64,000 bases of DNA from Monosiga brevicollis MX1 (GCF_000002865.3 NW_001865060.1:114682-178681), one strand, 5' to 3'; shown: positions 22,414-36,161, counted from the first letter of the stretch. The notes: generated by a model not told the origin, from the letters alone. A program made the numbers and translations.

Positions 22414-25400
22414 ATGGCAGACGAAATGGAGGCCCCTCGCCTCGAGGATTGGGAGGTGCGGTGCAACGCCATCCCGCCTGTCTAAAACCCACCCCTTTTC
22501 CAGTGCCCTGTCTTTGTCAAACAAAGTGCACCGTGTTTTTTCTACCAACCTTTGGCTCACCTCGCCGCCGTCTTGCTCCGGCTTGGACCCATGCTCGTAG
22601 ATCCTCCAAGCCAAGATCTTTACAAAGTGGTGCAACCAAAAGCTCATGTCCCGCCACTTTCCTACCATCTCCGACATTCGCACTGACCTGGGCAAGGACA
22701 ACAACCTGTGCGTCATGCACACCTCCGGATGCCTCTTCGCTTAAGATGCCCACCCCCGCTTCAGAAACCCGACAAGCAATACTCATCCTCCTCTCGATCC
22801 ATGCACTCCCCCCTTCCCCGCCGACTCAACCGCAGCGCCAATCTGATGTATGCCCTGACCGAGGCCGAGGTGCCAGAGGAAAAGACAAAGCCCCGCAAGA
22901 TGCCCCTGGTCAAGGCTCAGGTCCTGGAGAACATTGACAAGAACCTCAAGATGGTGTGGGATGCTGGTGTCCAAATGAAGCTCAAGCCCAGTCCCGAAAA
23001 CCTTTATGCAGGCGATTTCAAAGATGCGAGTCCTCCGCATGCCCGTGCCCTGGTTTTGTCAGACCTTGAACTTTTGTGTTTGCCCTCTCTCTGAAGCCCC
23101 CTTCTCATCCTGGCTTTCCCGGTCTTACAGGTCATGTCCCTGGTTTGGGCCATCATGATGCGCTTCATGCGCTTTGACGATGACGACGATGGCGAACAGC
23201 TCAGCGCCAAGGATGCCCTCCTTAAATGGCTGCAGTTTCACCTCAAAGACTACAGCCAGGTGTCCATCCAAAACCTCACAAAGTCGTTTCACGACGGCCT
23301 GGCCTTTTGCTGCCTCATTCACAAGTTCAAACCCAACGACATTGATGTGGCCAGCCTCGACCCCGCCAACAAGCAGGAAAACCTCCAACTGGCCATGGAC
23401 AAGGTATCCCGCATCTGTCTCGGGTGTTTTTTGTTTTTTTTGTTTTTGTTTTTTTGTTTTTTTTTGATGCCGCTATGCGGCTTGTACTCGGCTCCCCACG
23501 CCACGCCCCGGTGCCTCCAGGTGTGCACGCCCAGCAGTCTTACTCACCCCTTGCACCCGCCTCCTTCCCTTCGTTTATTTCTTTCTCGTCTTCCCTTTCT
23601 ACTCAGGCCGAGCAGCTGTTTGATATTGAAAAGTATCTGACACCAGCTGACATTCCCAAACTCAGCGACAAAGCCATGCTTGTGTACATTTCCGAGTACT
23701 ACTACCAGATTAACGAGCAAGGTAGGTGGGCACCGTTTCTCAGACAAGCAACCTCCTTTGGTTTCGATCTGGGCTACAGCCCCACGCCACGCTCATGCTC
23801 TCGTGCCTGCGCCCCATGCATGCGCGTAGCCAAGCGCGATCTGGCCGCCAAGCGCATTGCCAAGCTGATCCGCTTCACCCGCGAGAACGATGCCGCCCGT
23901 GCCAAGTACATGGCCGATGGCGCCCAGCTCTTGCAGCATATTGAGCACGCCGAACAGCTCCTCGATGGCATTGACGTCATTACAAACACTATGGCCGGTA
24001 CGCACCCACAACAGCTTTGCTAACAAGAGAATAGGGCCATCTCGCATGTTGAGTACAGGTCTGACATCCTTGCGCCACGCCTGTGATATACGTGAACCAC
24101 GACACTCCAGGTGCCGTCAAGCATTTGGAAGACTTTGCCACATACAAGACTGCGGAGAAGAAAGCCATCACCTCCTTGCACCTTGAGATGGAGAATAACT
24201 TCAAGACCCTCGCGCTTCGCTTGAGCAACCACAACCGCCCGGCCTTCAAGCCCGCTGATGCACAGGTTAGAATCCCTTGAAAGGAACCGGTCGCGCCGGC
24301 ATTCTCAAGGCTACCTTGCAGAGTCCGCAGAACCGATCCAGCACAGTATCTCATCTCGCGCGCTGGAATATGTAGCTGGAGCCCGAGGCGCTCAGCAAGC
24401 GCATTGCCGCCCTTCAGGCCAAGGAAGTGGTCGAGCCACTGCTGCACGCTGAGCACAATCGCCAGATCAAGCTCAAGCATCTTGATCAGCGCCACGATAC
24501 CCAAGCCAGTGCGTAGCCCAAGCCTGGCTTAAAAAAAAATCATGATTCCCTCCGAGCGCCTCAAGTTTGATTTGTGGGATGCCACTGACCACCCCTTGAT
24601 GAAAATGACCATCCACAGAGAAGCTCCGCGCCTGGATTGCCAGCAAGCAGACCTGGATCAGTGGCGACTTTCAAGTCAGCAGCAGCGGCCATGCACAGCA
24701 GCTGCTAGCCAACTTTGCTGCTTTTCAAAAGGAGAGCGCAACCATGCAATCGGGTGATCTGCAAGAGCTGATTGGCGTCGGCCGGACCCTGGAAAGCGAA
24801 AAGTACGAGCACATTGCGGCCGTGCAGGAGCGCGAGACCTCCCTTCGCACTGGATTTACCAACCTGGACCAAGCTGGCGAAGAAAAGAAACCCATCTTCG
24901 AAGACCACCTGCAACGCGAGGTTTGTCTGCGATCGATCGACCCCGGGCCCTTGTGTGCCGTTTGTCATAGTCACGAACCTCATGCTCTTGCATTTCACGC
25001 GTTCTGGTCTTGCCCCCGCTCCCCTTGATCATGCGCGTTATTTGCAGCTGTTCAAGGAAAAGACGGAGTTGGACGTCAAGGTGCACTCGGAGATTGCCAA
25101 GACGATCGAGGCCTTTGTCTCTGAGAAACTTGCTTACCTAGGCAAGAAGGAGCAAGTGCAATCAGTCAATGTACGCTTGAGCTCTTCTCAACACTCGCAC
25201 TAGGGCGTGTCACGGGCACAAATAGCCCGTGCGGTGTTTGCTCAATGCATTTTCAGGCTCTGTCGACAAGTCACGCTATCCTCACATTTAACAACCCCCC
25301 CCTTCCCTTTTTTTTTTTTTTTCCTTGCCTGACTACCCTTCGGCCTGTCAGGACGCATATCAGCAGTTGAGCATTCTCGAAGCCTGCAAGCAGGAAATCG

Positions 25401-28072
25401 ATGACAACGAAAGTGGTAATCAGCAGCGCCTCTGCGATCTGGGTGCCAGCATCCGAGGGGCAAAGTACGAGACACAGTACTCTTCATGGGTCTACGGTCA
25501 GCCCGCCGAGGTAAACCGCCGCCGCTGGAACCTGCTGTCACTCGGCGAGTCTAGACTGTAGCCCTGTCAGTGCCTCATCTTGCCACGCTGCTCCTTTGCA
25601 ATCTTATACAGGTGGAAGGTTTGGAAAACAAGGCCAAGTCTAGCACCAACGAAATGCGTGCCAAGGCTGAAGCCAAACGGCTCGTTTTGGAGGACGACCT
25701 CGCCCGTGAACAGTTTCGCGAGAAGATTGAGCTCATGGCGGATCAACACACAAGCCAATACCAGTACCTTCAGTCGTGGGCTGGCGAAAAGCAGACGTAC
25801 ATTGACACCAAAGAGGCCATTGAGTCCTCCCAGGCTGCCAAATACCAGGTCGGGTGCCCTCTTTTCATCTTGGGTTGTCACGTGTCGTTGTCAAGCTGCA
25901 GACCTTCTCGCTCACCACCCCCTCGCTTTCTGCCCGTGCACGCGACCCCCATCAGCTGTCGCGCCTGGCCCTGTTCCGCAAAGAGCTGGACGACATGACC
26001 ACCGGGGCCCTGCAATCACTCAAGGCCCTGGGACAGGAAGTCGTATCGGCCAACTATCAGACAGAATACTCAAGCTGGAAGTACGCCAAGCCCGATGAGG
26101 TGCAACAGCAAGAGGCGGCCCTCGATACGGCTTGGGCGGCCCTGCAGAAGGGACACGACAGCAAGGACGAGGTCTTGCGCGATGACCTGGAACGCATGCT
26201 GTACGCGGAGCACACTCGCCTGCTGGCCTCGCAACACGAGGACAAGTTCAACCTGTGCCAGTCCCACGCCGCGACCAAGAAGCAACAGCTCTCCGAGTCC
26301 ATTGTGGTCAACAGCATTGCGGATGCCCAGCTCCTCTTGAGCCAGTTGGCCTCGCTTGACAAGGAGCGCGAGACACTCGCCGCCTCCGTCGTGGCCTCGC
26401 TGAAGAGCTTGGGCAGCAACATTCTCGGTCGCCAGTACCAAACTGCTCTCAGCTCGTACCAGTATGAGTCGCCCCAGGCCATCAAGGACCGCGAAACCTC
26501 TGTGGATCAGACTTACGCCGAACTCGTGCAACTCGTGTCCTCTCGCCGTGCAACCCTGGACGAGCTGCTAGCCAAGGAGGTGGGTGCCCGAAGGCATGCA
26601 TGTCGAGTGGAAGCGGGGAGGGAAGGGTGGGAGGATGCAGTGCGACTTGCTTTGTCCATGGTCATATTTGTAGCTGTGCCTTGCTGTATTTCAAGCTTCT
26701 CGCTTTCCTAATTCTTTTGCTTTTCTCTTCGTTGCATCCCTCGTCTGAACAGCAACGCAAAGAGGAGCTGCGTTTGGAGTTTGCCAACCTGGCGGCCGAC
26801 TTCTTGCGCTTCACGCAAGACAAGGTGCGAATCGGACACACCACTGCAAAGATTTGGATTGCCTTTTGCTCTGCTCACTCCTCTGGTTCACCTTTTGATG
26901 CATGGTGGTAATAGATTGACAGCATTGGCAGTGCTGAAGAACAGCGCACCTTCTTTGGCATCACCCTGGCCGACGTGGAGGCGTACCAGGCGACGCTGAC
27001 GTCCGAGGACGAGGGCATCACCACAAGCGTTGAAGCCAAACAGACGGCTTACACTGGCATCAAGACTGAAATGGACGGCCTGGGCGTGACGGAAAATGTC
27101 TACACCTCAACCACGCCTGCAGACCTGGCGGCAGCCCGTGATCGCCTGACCGCTGCGCAAACCAGCCGGCGCGAGTTTTACGAGGCAGAGCTGGCCCGCC
27201 ACCGGGACAACGATGCGGCTTGCCGGGCCTTTGCGGACGTCATTGGGCCTGCTGCCGCGGCGCTGAAGGAGGCCATGGTGCGCGCCCTGGACACGACCCC
27301 CAGCGAGGAGGAGCAGCTCAAGACCATCAACGAAGCCATGGCCAGCAAGGAAAGCCTGCAGCCGGACCTTGGGGCCCTGACGGCCATGGACAAGGACATT
27401 CGTGCGCGGGGCGTCGGCATCAACCCCCATACAGCTGTGTCGGTCGACGATGTGCAGTCGGCCTGGGACAACTACCAGCAGGTGTTGGCCCAACGCCAGC
27501 CCTACCTGGACAACGTTGTGCAATACAAGCGTTACCGCGGCATTGCCCCTGAGCAGTATGAGGAGATGGAGGCCATTTTCAAGACTTATGACAAGGACAA
27601 CTCTGGCAACATCAACGAGAAGGAGATGCGCAGCTGCCTCTTTTCCCTTGGCGAGGAGCGTACCAAGAAAGAGGTGGCGCAATACATGCAAGAGTTTGGC
27701 ACCAACGGCGTGCTGAACTTTGAGCCCTTCCGAGAGCTCATGATCCGCCTGCTTGGCGATGCGGGTACTGCGGATGGTGTCAAAGAGTCTTTCCAGCTCC
27801 TGGCCCAAGGCCTGCCCGAAATTCCGGTCAGTCTGGCGCTCGCTACTCGTTGGGGCTTTTCAAATTGCGTCTGTTTTCCCTGCTCTTCTTCTGTCCACTT
27901 CTTGTCATGCTCATACTCACCGTGGTGTGGATGGTTTTTGCTATAGGTCGCCAATCTGCAAAAGGTCCTCGAAGCCCAATACGTCGAGTATCTCCAAGCC
28001 AACGCGCAAATGGGAGAAGAGGGCCAAGGCCTTGATTACAAGTCGTGGATCGCAGACGTGTTCAGCCGCTAA
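22414..28072 (+). CDS. Alpha-actinin-like actin cross-linker with atypical rod
   Basis: An actin bundling protein, probably in the cortex. Exon 1 (22414-22455) encodes MADEMEAPRLEDWE. CH1 follows (KIFTKWCNQKLMSRHFPTIS, then MPLVKAQVLENIDKNLKMVW). CH2 has MSLVWAIMMRFMRF, KDALLKWLQFHLKDYSQVSI and SFHDGLAFCCLIHKFKPNDI, then LTPADIPKLSDKAMLVYISE. The rod is long and divergent but keeps actinin landmarks such as LRLSNHNRPAFKP. Near the end are an EF-hand with a canonical loop (DKDNSGNINEKE, about 27592-27627), a second degenerate EF-like region, and a C-terminus ending YKSWIADVFSR. Roughly fifteen exons; several introns are T-rich before the acceptor. The rod contains repeated units with a YxxxxSSWxYxxP signature. 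The gene diverges from ADPGK. Confidence 0.88.
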
Positions 28073-29137
28073 GCTGGCTCTGCCAACCTTGATGTTGCTC
28101 TTTTAACACATGCAAAATTGGCCGAACATTGAATCATGTCGCACCCTTGACTGTTGTTTTCGTTCGTTTGCCCACTTTACCTTTTTGATATCTCATCTAG
28201 TGGGGCTTCTGACCAGTTGACTGTGCTAAATTCAAGATTTGACAACAATACGATGAGTAGAAAGACCAATTTGGCACGTACATGCATCCGGATACACATG
28301 AACATGTGAATATAAGTTCATTTTCTGTCGAATTTCTGATTTTGCCTGGTGAGTCGCGAAAGGAAGCACAAGCTCTTCAGGATTCAGATTAAACCAGGTG
28401 TGCCAGAGTCGTGAAACAATGCTGCTTCCCACTATTCGTTTGTAAAATAAGAGGGGCGGCATCATTCTGCAGGCATGCCCCGAGTATTGACATGAGAAAT
28501 TGCGTGTCGCACATGACATGAAGATCAAATTCGCATGGATGTAGATTCAACTTTCATGGTCAGGAGTACGTTGAAAAATGATGCTGTGGCAAGCGCGCAT
28601 ATTTCCCTACAGACAACATCATCAGACCATTTGATGATATACTGCGACGCTCAATCACACCATCCGCGGGAAAACGCGCAGCCTGTGAACGAGGTCGTAT
28701 GCAGTCATGGTAGGAAGGCGACCGTCAGTTGCTGTCATCTCAGATGGTCCACTTGAACTTTTATTGCACTTGATGTTGAAACTGAAACAAATGATCAGAT
28801 TTCACAGATTCCGCACATCGATCAACTTGGAACGATCATCCCCAAACTCTCTTGGAGAGCCATGGCATGTTGATTGCCAGATTTGGGCATGGTGTACCGA
28901 GACAAACAAATTGCGCAGCAACAAGGAATGGCGCGCCAGTAGACGAAAAAACAGCAACAACGACAGCGACAATTCACGTGCATCCCCTTTGGGGCATGAA
29001 CAAGCTAAAGACTCTCTACGCTATGAAAACTCGGGAAGAAATGCAGCTCGCGCGGGGGCTAAAAACACGGGCAAGAGCAAGGCGGGGGCGCATGGGGGTG
29101 CGAGCGCTCATGTTGAGGCTCGGCGACGACGGCATTG
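28073..29137. other. Intergenic between convergent genes, nothing recognised
   Basis: About 1.1 kb of lower-GC sequence between the stops of alpha-actinin and the MFS transporter. Open frames here are short and show no family similarity; no repeats of note. Confidence 0.5.
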
Positions 29138-31520
29138 TTAGTCGTCGTAGAGCTTGGTGTCGACCTTTTTAGGCAGCCGGCGGCTGACGAGGTGACAGCT
29201 AACGCACATGATGGAGATCATGTACCAGCAGAAGGAGTAGTTGAGGGGCCAGCCCAGACCACTGCTGGCCGTCCAGGCATAAATGGCTCCCGCAGCCACG
29301 GGGCCGAGGCTGCGGGCGAGTGATGCGTAGGTTTGACCAATGCCGTTTTGTAGGCCTCGGTCCTTGCGAGCCACCGTGTTGTTGACCAGGGCAAAGGTGG
29401 CAGTAAAGGCCAGGGTGGAGCAGGTTTGCACGGTACCAAAGGCCAAGATGGCCACCATAACAATCTGAATGGCCGGGTTTCCGGCGCCATTGGCCGCTAA
29501 ACCATTGGATGGCTCGCTGTCATGAATGGTCGCGTTGGGGGCTGGCGTGGATTCAGACCAGACAGTGTGAACAACACTGTCGTGGGGCATGAGGGCATGA
29601 ATTTGAGGCACCAAAAGGCAGACAGAGGCGATAATGATGGTCATGATCCCGTAGAGACGGCGGTAGCCGAAGCGTTTGGAGAGGGGGGGAAAGACCATAA
29701 GCTGGGCCATGATTTGTGCTGGGGCAGCGCAAAGGATGACTGTGCCAATTTGCTGCAGGGAAAAAGCGAGGCCACCGTCCTCTGGTGGTGTAAGGGACCA
29801 CAGCGGAAAAAGCTCCTGAGCAGCAATGTTGGCAAAAGCCAGGAGACCGTAGAGCAGGGTAGCAGGGCCGGCGTAACGATCCGTGATCAGCTCGAGCATG
29901 CCGCGCCGCGTTTTCTTCGTGTCCACATCATCATTATTGTTTAGCAACGGCTTGCTGGCTTCGGGCTTGGGTCGCACCTAGAGAGGGCGTAGGAGGTGGG
30001 GGCGGCAATGGGCAGATGGGATGGGCATGAGGGTCAAGTCACACGGCACGGAGGATTTGACATGGCCCGGGGTTTGTACCGTTTCTTCCAGATAGATATA
30101 GGCCAAGGCAAAGGATACGGCACACATCTGCAAGAGCCCAGGAGGGGGGATAGGGAGTGTGAGGTTGGCGCTCAAAGCAGCAAAAAAAAGGAGCCTGATG
30201 CAGCTTACCAAGGCACCGATACAGCAGGGCAAGAAGTAGGGATAGTGGCGCCAGAAGGGTGTATCAAACATGGGAAGCTGCAAGCGTGAGCGAGGTAAAA
30301 AAACTGAGAGTTGTGGATACAGCACGGGTGCAGCAAGAGCCACCCCTCAGGACAGGACCGGGGTGGTGGTGCAAGGTAAATGATTGGCGTCTGGCCACGA
30401 CGTACGGTTTCGGCCGGGCGGCTGAAGAAGGCCCCAACGCCCGGCCCCAGGAGACGTCCGATGCCGGCACAGAGCCCGATGACGGAGTAGCCGCGGGCTT
30501 GGTTGCTCTCATCACAGACTGAGCATTGGCCAGGGGAATTAGAGTCAAGTCAGCATGTGGGTCCAAAATGCCCAAAGGGGGTGAAGCAAAGGGAAGAGCG
30601 TCGTGGTTCAGCGGTTGCATGGTTTGAGAAGGGTTGTCGGATGGGCACGAACCTTCGCTGAGGTAGGCCTTGGCGATACCGACATTGCCGTTGAGAAAGC
30701 CCCAGCAGAAGCGCATGGCCACAGCCATGTAGAAGGACTTGCTAAGACCAAAGAGAAGGATGGTGACAAAGGTGCCGCAAATTCCGAGAAGCATCATCGG
30801 GCGGCGGCCATAGCGGTCTAAGCGCAAGGCCGGGAGAGGAGCAAAAAATACAGGCGGGTCAGCAGGTGCAAGGCCACGTTGAGAGAGAGGGAAGGGGGCG
30901 AAGGAGGCGGGCATGAAAAGACGAACCAGATGCGGCGCCCCAGAGGACACTGCCAGAGAGAGCACCCATCTAATTGTCAAAGGCGCGCGTGCGCAAGAAT
31001 GAGAGGTGGAGCGGCGGGGCGCGAGTTCAGTGTCAAGGCATTGGAGTCGGGGTGGGCGCGTTCAGGCCGAGCTGGGAAGCAAAGTGCAGTGGCAGTTGCC
31101 ATGCTGGCGGACCACTCCGAACCGCCTCCAGGCGCGCTACCAGTGACATACTCCCCACAGCTCTCATTTCACCCATGGGGACGGGTCAGGCGGAGACACC
31201 AAGAAGAGCAGAATGCAGGTACGTACATGAAAGGCCCCGCCGAGAAACCCGGCGTAGCGGCCGAGCTGCGTCGCGTGCAGGTCTGGAAAAAAGTCGGCGG
31301 TCATAAAGGCCAAAAAGGGAAAGACCACGAGGGAGCTAAACTGGTTGGCCAACAACGCCGCCCCGACCGCCATGACCTTGGTCCAAGGCAACGGCGTCGG
31401 TGCCACTGCCATCTGCTCCACATCCCCACCCTTACCACTCCCCCCACGATACTCTTCCCTCTCCGATTCAGCCCGTCCCCTCCCCGACGTCGTCGAGCCC
31501 GTCAACTTTCTCGACTCCAT
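29138..31520 (-). CDS. Major facilitator superfamily transporter, ZIF-like (DHA1-type)
   Basis: A plasma- or vacuolar-membrane secondary transporter with about 12 helices. Exon 1 (from 31520) has a hydrophilic N-terminus, then helix 1 (VMAVGAALLANQFSSLVVFP). A second exon gives MGALSGSVLWGAAS, spliced to DRYGRRPMMLLGICGTFVTI, containing MFS motif A (DRYGRRP). Then come FYMAVAMRFCWGFLNGNVGI and KAYLSE, the helix 5 segment NQARGYSVIGLCAGIGRLLG with PGVGAFFSRPAE, short exons, and a long last exon (about 29977-29138). That exon has a TKKTRRGMLELI loop and helices 7-12 (CAAPAQIMAQLMVFPPLSKR, QNGIGQTYASLARSLGPVAA). The AKAYLSE and GPGVGAFFSRPAE blocks resemble plant ZIFL and related MFS antiporters. 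The substrate is unknown. Confidence 0.82.
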
Positions 31521-31572
31521 CTCTCATGTGTGTGTGTGTCCGTGTGTGAGTTCTTAAAAGAACGCAAAAAAT

Positions 31573-31574
31573 AC

Positions 31575-31654
<80 letters not shown>

Positions 31655-31762
31655 AGAGAGAGCGCTTACGCGTACATGACAAGGGGGTTGACAGTTACTC
31701 GCAGCATGTGTGTGTGTGTGTGTGTGTGTGAGGAAAGATGTCTGATTGGAAGAGATGACATC

Positions 31763-31796
<34 letters not shown>

Positions 31797-31800
31797 ACAC
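31573..31800. repeat. (CA)n and two (GT)n microsatellites
   Basis: (CA)n lies at 31575-31651, (GT)n at 31706-31730 and (GT)n at 31763-31796. They sit about 50-280 bp upstream of the MFS transporter start. CA followed by GT gives an inverted arrangement that could form a long hairpin. Confidence 0.97.
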
Positions 31801-33013
31801 ATGTATGCACGGATGGAAGTATGAGAGCTTTCGAGCGTGAGAGAACTTGAGGGCAAGGGCTGGAGCGTCGAGAGCTTGAGAGCTTCGGCTTGAGAACTCA
31901 AGAGCTTGAGAGCTAGAGAACCTGAGAGCTAGAGAACTTGAGAGCTAGAGAACCCGAGAGTAGAGGGCTTGAGAGGTTGAAAGCTTGGGAGAGAATCGAT
32001 ACAGCGAGAGCAAGTGTGTGGGCAAAGAGAGCGCTTGAGAGAGAAGGTGAGCGAGAGAAATTGATTTGGCCGTGAGCGAACGCGAGAGCTTCAGAAGGCC
32101 GGTGAGTGAAGAGAGAGAGAGAGCTTGAGAAAACAATGCAAGTGTCTAAGCATGTTTGATGGCTCAAGGGGGGGGAGGGGGCGACTCTCACCACTCGGCA
32201 GAGCGGAGGCGCTGCCTCTTGGTCAGTGTCGGTCCAGTGCAGTTGTTGTCTGTATTTCCCAAGTGCGCCACTCAGGCTCGGACACTCGCTCTTCTGCGGT
32301 CCAGTGCCACAGAGCATGCGTCTTAACCTCTCTCCCCTTCCCCTTGTCATTCCCGTTGAACCTCTACTTGTGGCCGTGCTGTGCCGCTGCCCTTTCGAGC
32401 TCACGCTTGCGCAATACACGGCCGGCTTTGAACGGGATTAAAAGTATTTTACTTCGCAAATCTTGGGCGAAGTCGGTCAGGTTGTTGCTTGTTTTTGAAT
32501 TTTGGCGGACAAGTGGCTTTTCTCAACCTCTGCGGGTTGGTGATCTAAACTGCTTCTCTCTGAGTTTTAAACCTTTCGAAGACAAATCTCTGATTACACC
32601 TTTCAAACAACACGATGAATTCTCGCCATTTGAGCCTTTCTCTGTACTTTGGCTCACTCTGAACACATCGCTCTGCTTTTAGTTCACTCTTTGTGCGCCC
32701 TCTCTGCTTTTGAAAATTACGATTTTTTTTCTGTTTTTCTTGTTGTCGGCGTTTTTTTTTTTTCGATCGAGACGCCCTGCGGCGCTTGGCGCAGAGGAGC
32801 CAGCGCCACGTACGCTCTGCCCATCGCACCCAGCCAGAGCTTGGGCCTCAACCAAGTTCCAGCTCTACATGATCTTTTCCCTTCTTTGCTGGTCCTCCCT
32901 CCCGTGCGCCTCACTGTCTTCGTCGTGACAACACACACACATTTGAAACGGCCGATTCTTCGCCGTCTGGCGCACGACTCGGTCGTCAGCGCTCATCGTG
33001 CCGCGCCGCAAAC
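31801..33013. other. Intergenic, GAGAGCTTGA-type minisatellite then T-rich leader
   Basis: From 31835 to about 32130 there are degenerate tandem units of the type GAGAGCTTGAGAGCTAGAGA. The rest, with T runs near 32730 and 32752-32763, is the likely 5' region of the RhoGEF. No gene recognised. Confidence 0.55.
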
Positions 33014-36000
33014 ATGGAGAGCCCTCCACGTACACCACTGCGGACGATAAATGCAGATTCGCGCCACCCAACCCACAACACCAAAACCAAACTCCCGCCA
33101 TCATCCCCCATGGCGGCCGCTGGGTCGGACCAACTCGACTTGTCCCTCCGCCTGCAGCGCGCCCTCCTCTCACCCCAGCCACTCCAGGCCCTGCGCCGGC
33201 AGCGACCCACAATGTCATCCTCCACCACCATGCCGTCCATTAACATTTCCGTGCTCGACGACAGTGCTTCTCGCGAGCCAGCTACCCTCCCAGCTCCTGC
33301 CACCCCCGTTGCCATGACCCCCTTTCCCCACAACTTCCTCCTCGACATGGCTGACGAAGACGGGCCAGACGAGCTGGACAACTGGCTCTCCCCCTTCAAA
33401 TTCATCAAGGTGGCCACCGAAACCACGGTTGCGGCCAAAGTTCCACCCGCCAATAGCGCCTTCACCCTGGCCACCACGCCGCCTGCCAGCCATCCCGGAG
33501 GTCTCCGAGTGCCCAACGCCATTCCCTGGCTGACCCCCCAGCCGCAGCGTGGGCGCCACTATCACTCCTCTGCAGCCCGCCACGCCTGCAGCACGTCGCG
33601 CGGCCTCCGCAATCACCAACGGCGTCGACGCCAAGCAGTGGCCGTACCCCGCCTCGAGCTCCCAAGCCTCATCGAAGACGACGTGCCCACGACCACCGTC
33701 CCGGCCCGCGTCGCCTCCCACATGCTCTTTGTCGTCACTGCTGACGTCTGGGAACGCTGCACTGGCTCCCGTCCCGCCAACCCATTTGTCCTCTGCCGAT
33801 GCCAATCTGCCCACGACACCAGCTTGACCCTCATCCCGCTACAAGCCACCTCCGATCAAACTCCCCACAGCGTTGCCGTCCCTCGTGCCGACGCCCTCAC
33901 CCTCACGCAGTGGGCACGCAATCATGTCACCACCCGGCGACAGACGTCTTCAAACTTGCAGCCCAGGCCCTCCGAGGGCCCACAAGCCAACCGTGCCTTG
34001 CCCATCGCTGCGCCCTCTCACAACACGGATCCCTCAAAACCTCTCATCAAGCGTCGCCGCTTGCCCGCCCTGCCTGCCGCCCGTCACAAGCTGCCTTCCC
34101 GCGTGTCCAGGCCCGCTCAGTCCACCCGAATCATTGCCGTCGCCCCTCGGAACCCCCAAACGCCCGTGGCCACAGCAGCCCAGCGTCAGCGCCCCGGCTC
34201 GCCACGTCCTTATGAGGCCGGTCCCTCGACCGAGATTACGACTCCAACCCCGTCGGCCTCGCCAACCATCCAGCCCAATGAAGCCAAGGAGCTGCCACAT
34301 TCAGCGCAGTGCCTAGGCCTGCGCCTCTCCGGTCGGCAACTGCAAGTACTACGCGAAATTGTGGCCACAGAACGTAGCTATCTCCATGAATTGGAGACCA
34401 TCGTTCATCACTTTTACTACCAGCTCAAATCCCACAAAACCGTTCGCCAAGTCATGTCTGACGCAGATATGGCGACCGTCTTTGGTAACACGGAGATCCT
34501 GGCCCTGCACGCGCGCAACCTCGTCGCAGACTTTACCACATGGGAAGGGACGATCAAGAAGGACCTGACGAACGGCAACCTGGCTTCATCCCACGATTCT
34601 GACGCAGACGGGGGTCTATACATATCGTCGGCCCCGATCGCCCTCTCCTTACCAGGTAAGTTGATACGGGCTGCTTGGACAGGCCGCATGGCCTCTCGGA
34701 TCGGCAGACCACGCCAATGAGCCAATTGCGTCTCGAGCCGCCCGTACTCTGGTGTCCCACTTGCTTCTCAATTTGCTTCGGCCGTTGCTCTTAGGCCTTT
34801 TACTGCGACACAACGAATATTTTAAAGCGCACGAGGCCTTTTGCAAGCAGCAGGCGGCCTCTGGCTCGGTGGTCTCTCGCTTGCGCGCGCGCCATGCCAG
34901 CCTTCATACGTTCTTGACCAAGCTCGAGATGGCTTCGGTTGTCAAGCCCGGCTTGCGTCTTCAGGATCTCATGCTTGTGCCCATGCAGCGGCTTAGCCGC
35001 TACCCACTACTGCTCGAAAAGCTCCTCAGCTACACGCCGGCGACTAGCAAGCTAGGCCCTTATGTGGAAGAGGCTCTGCGCCTGGCTCTGCAATACCTGC
35101 AGCACACCAACGAGGAAGCCCGTCTCGAGGCAGGAGATCGCAAAATCCAAGCCCTCGTGCAGCGGGTGCCCAGCTGCCCAGATCTTTGCAGCTGGTTGGA
35201 ACGCATTGACACCCAGTATCTGGACGAATTTGCTGTGCGCATCAGTGCGGGCAAGCACCGACGCGTGCGGGGAGTCTGTTATCTCTTCTCCACAGCGCTG
35301 CTTCTCGCTCGTCCCGCACGGCCACTCTCGCTGCTGTCTGCCCGCCGCAGCTTTGGCAGCGCCAGTAGCCTGCTTTCGTCGCAGGCAGAGCTGCGACCCA
35401 TCGTGCATCTCAGCCTGCAGCACGTGCTGCTTCTGCCGGCGAGCCTCAAGGCCAGTCACGTTCAGTGGGTGGACATGCAAACGGGCCACGAAGTAACCCT
35501 CGAAACGAATGATGAAATGGTGGCCAACAAGTTGCGTGCAACCCTCTCCGAAGCCTTGTCTACGCAGGGACGCTGGCGCCGTCGGCGCAATGGCGTCAGC
35601 CATGATGATGTGACGCCTCTCAGTGCCCTCCAGGCGCATCGGGCCGAGCTTGCTGCCCCGTCGCTGGCCGCTCGACAGTCGACGGAGGACATTGTGGCTT
35701 GGGCCACCCTGTCCCAAGCCCCATCCAGCCGGGCGACGGAGGAGAGCCCCAGCGTCACCCCAGCAAGTACTTGTGATCTTGTTTCGTCCGGTACTGCCTC
35801 AGCACCCGAGTTTACCACCCCACCTCCGTCGCGGAATGAAGCTCTTTTGCGATCACGGCGGAACAAGATCCCCACCCCTCGTGTGCGAACGCCGTTTCGG
35901 GAGAGCGGGGTGGCACCCCATCCTGCAAGCGTCAGCTCTCCGCTGAGTACGATCCTGACCGCAACCTCACAACTCGCGCCTGGCGTCTCACGGTCGTTGA

Positions 36001-36161
36001 CACCGCCCCCAGTGGCTATGCGACAGCGTAGCATGGTGGTGTTGAGCCGACCGAGTGGCTCTGCGGGGAGTCGTCCACGTGCGCTTTCTGGCGTGTTCAA
36101 GAGTAAGAGCGCCGAAAACCTGACCACCAAGAGTGGTGGTTTTCAACAGTGTTTTGTCTAA
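33014..36161 (+). CDS. Dbl-family Rho guanine nucleotide exchange factor (DH-PH), 1002 aa
   Basis: Two exons, 33014-34655 and 34795-36161, join in phase to 1002 codons plus stop. Residues 1-425 are Pro/Ala/Thr-rich and probably disordered. The DH domain begins near residue 440 (LREIVATERSYLHELETIVH, then VMSDADMATVFGNTEIL). It crosses the intron (ALSLPG joined to LLLRHNEYFKAHEAFCKQQ) and includes the conserved RLQDLMLVPMQRLSRYPLLL helix. A PH domain follows at about residues 690-800 (HRRVRGVCYLFSTALLLARP, HLSLQHVLLLPAS, EVTLETNDEMVANKLRATL). The C-terminal 200 residues are Ser/Thr/Pro-rich. It activates a Rho-family GTPase; which one cannot be read from the sequence. The start is the first ATG of the long frame; the next in-frame ATG is about 100 bp downstream. 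Confidence 0.9.

Noticed and set aside
27107-27808. 233-codon minus-strand frame
   Set aside because: Antisense shadow of the alpha-actinin rod and EF-hand exon, caused by high GC and strong codon bias.
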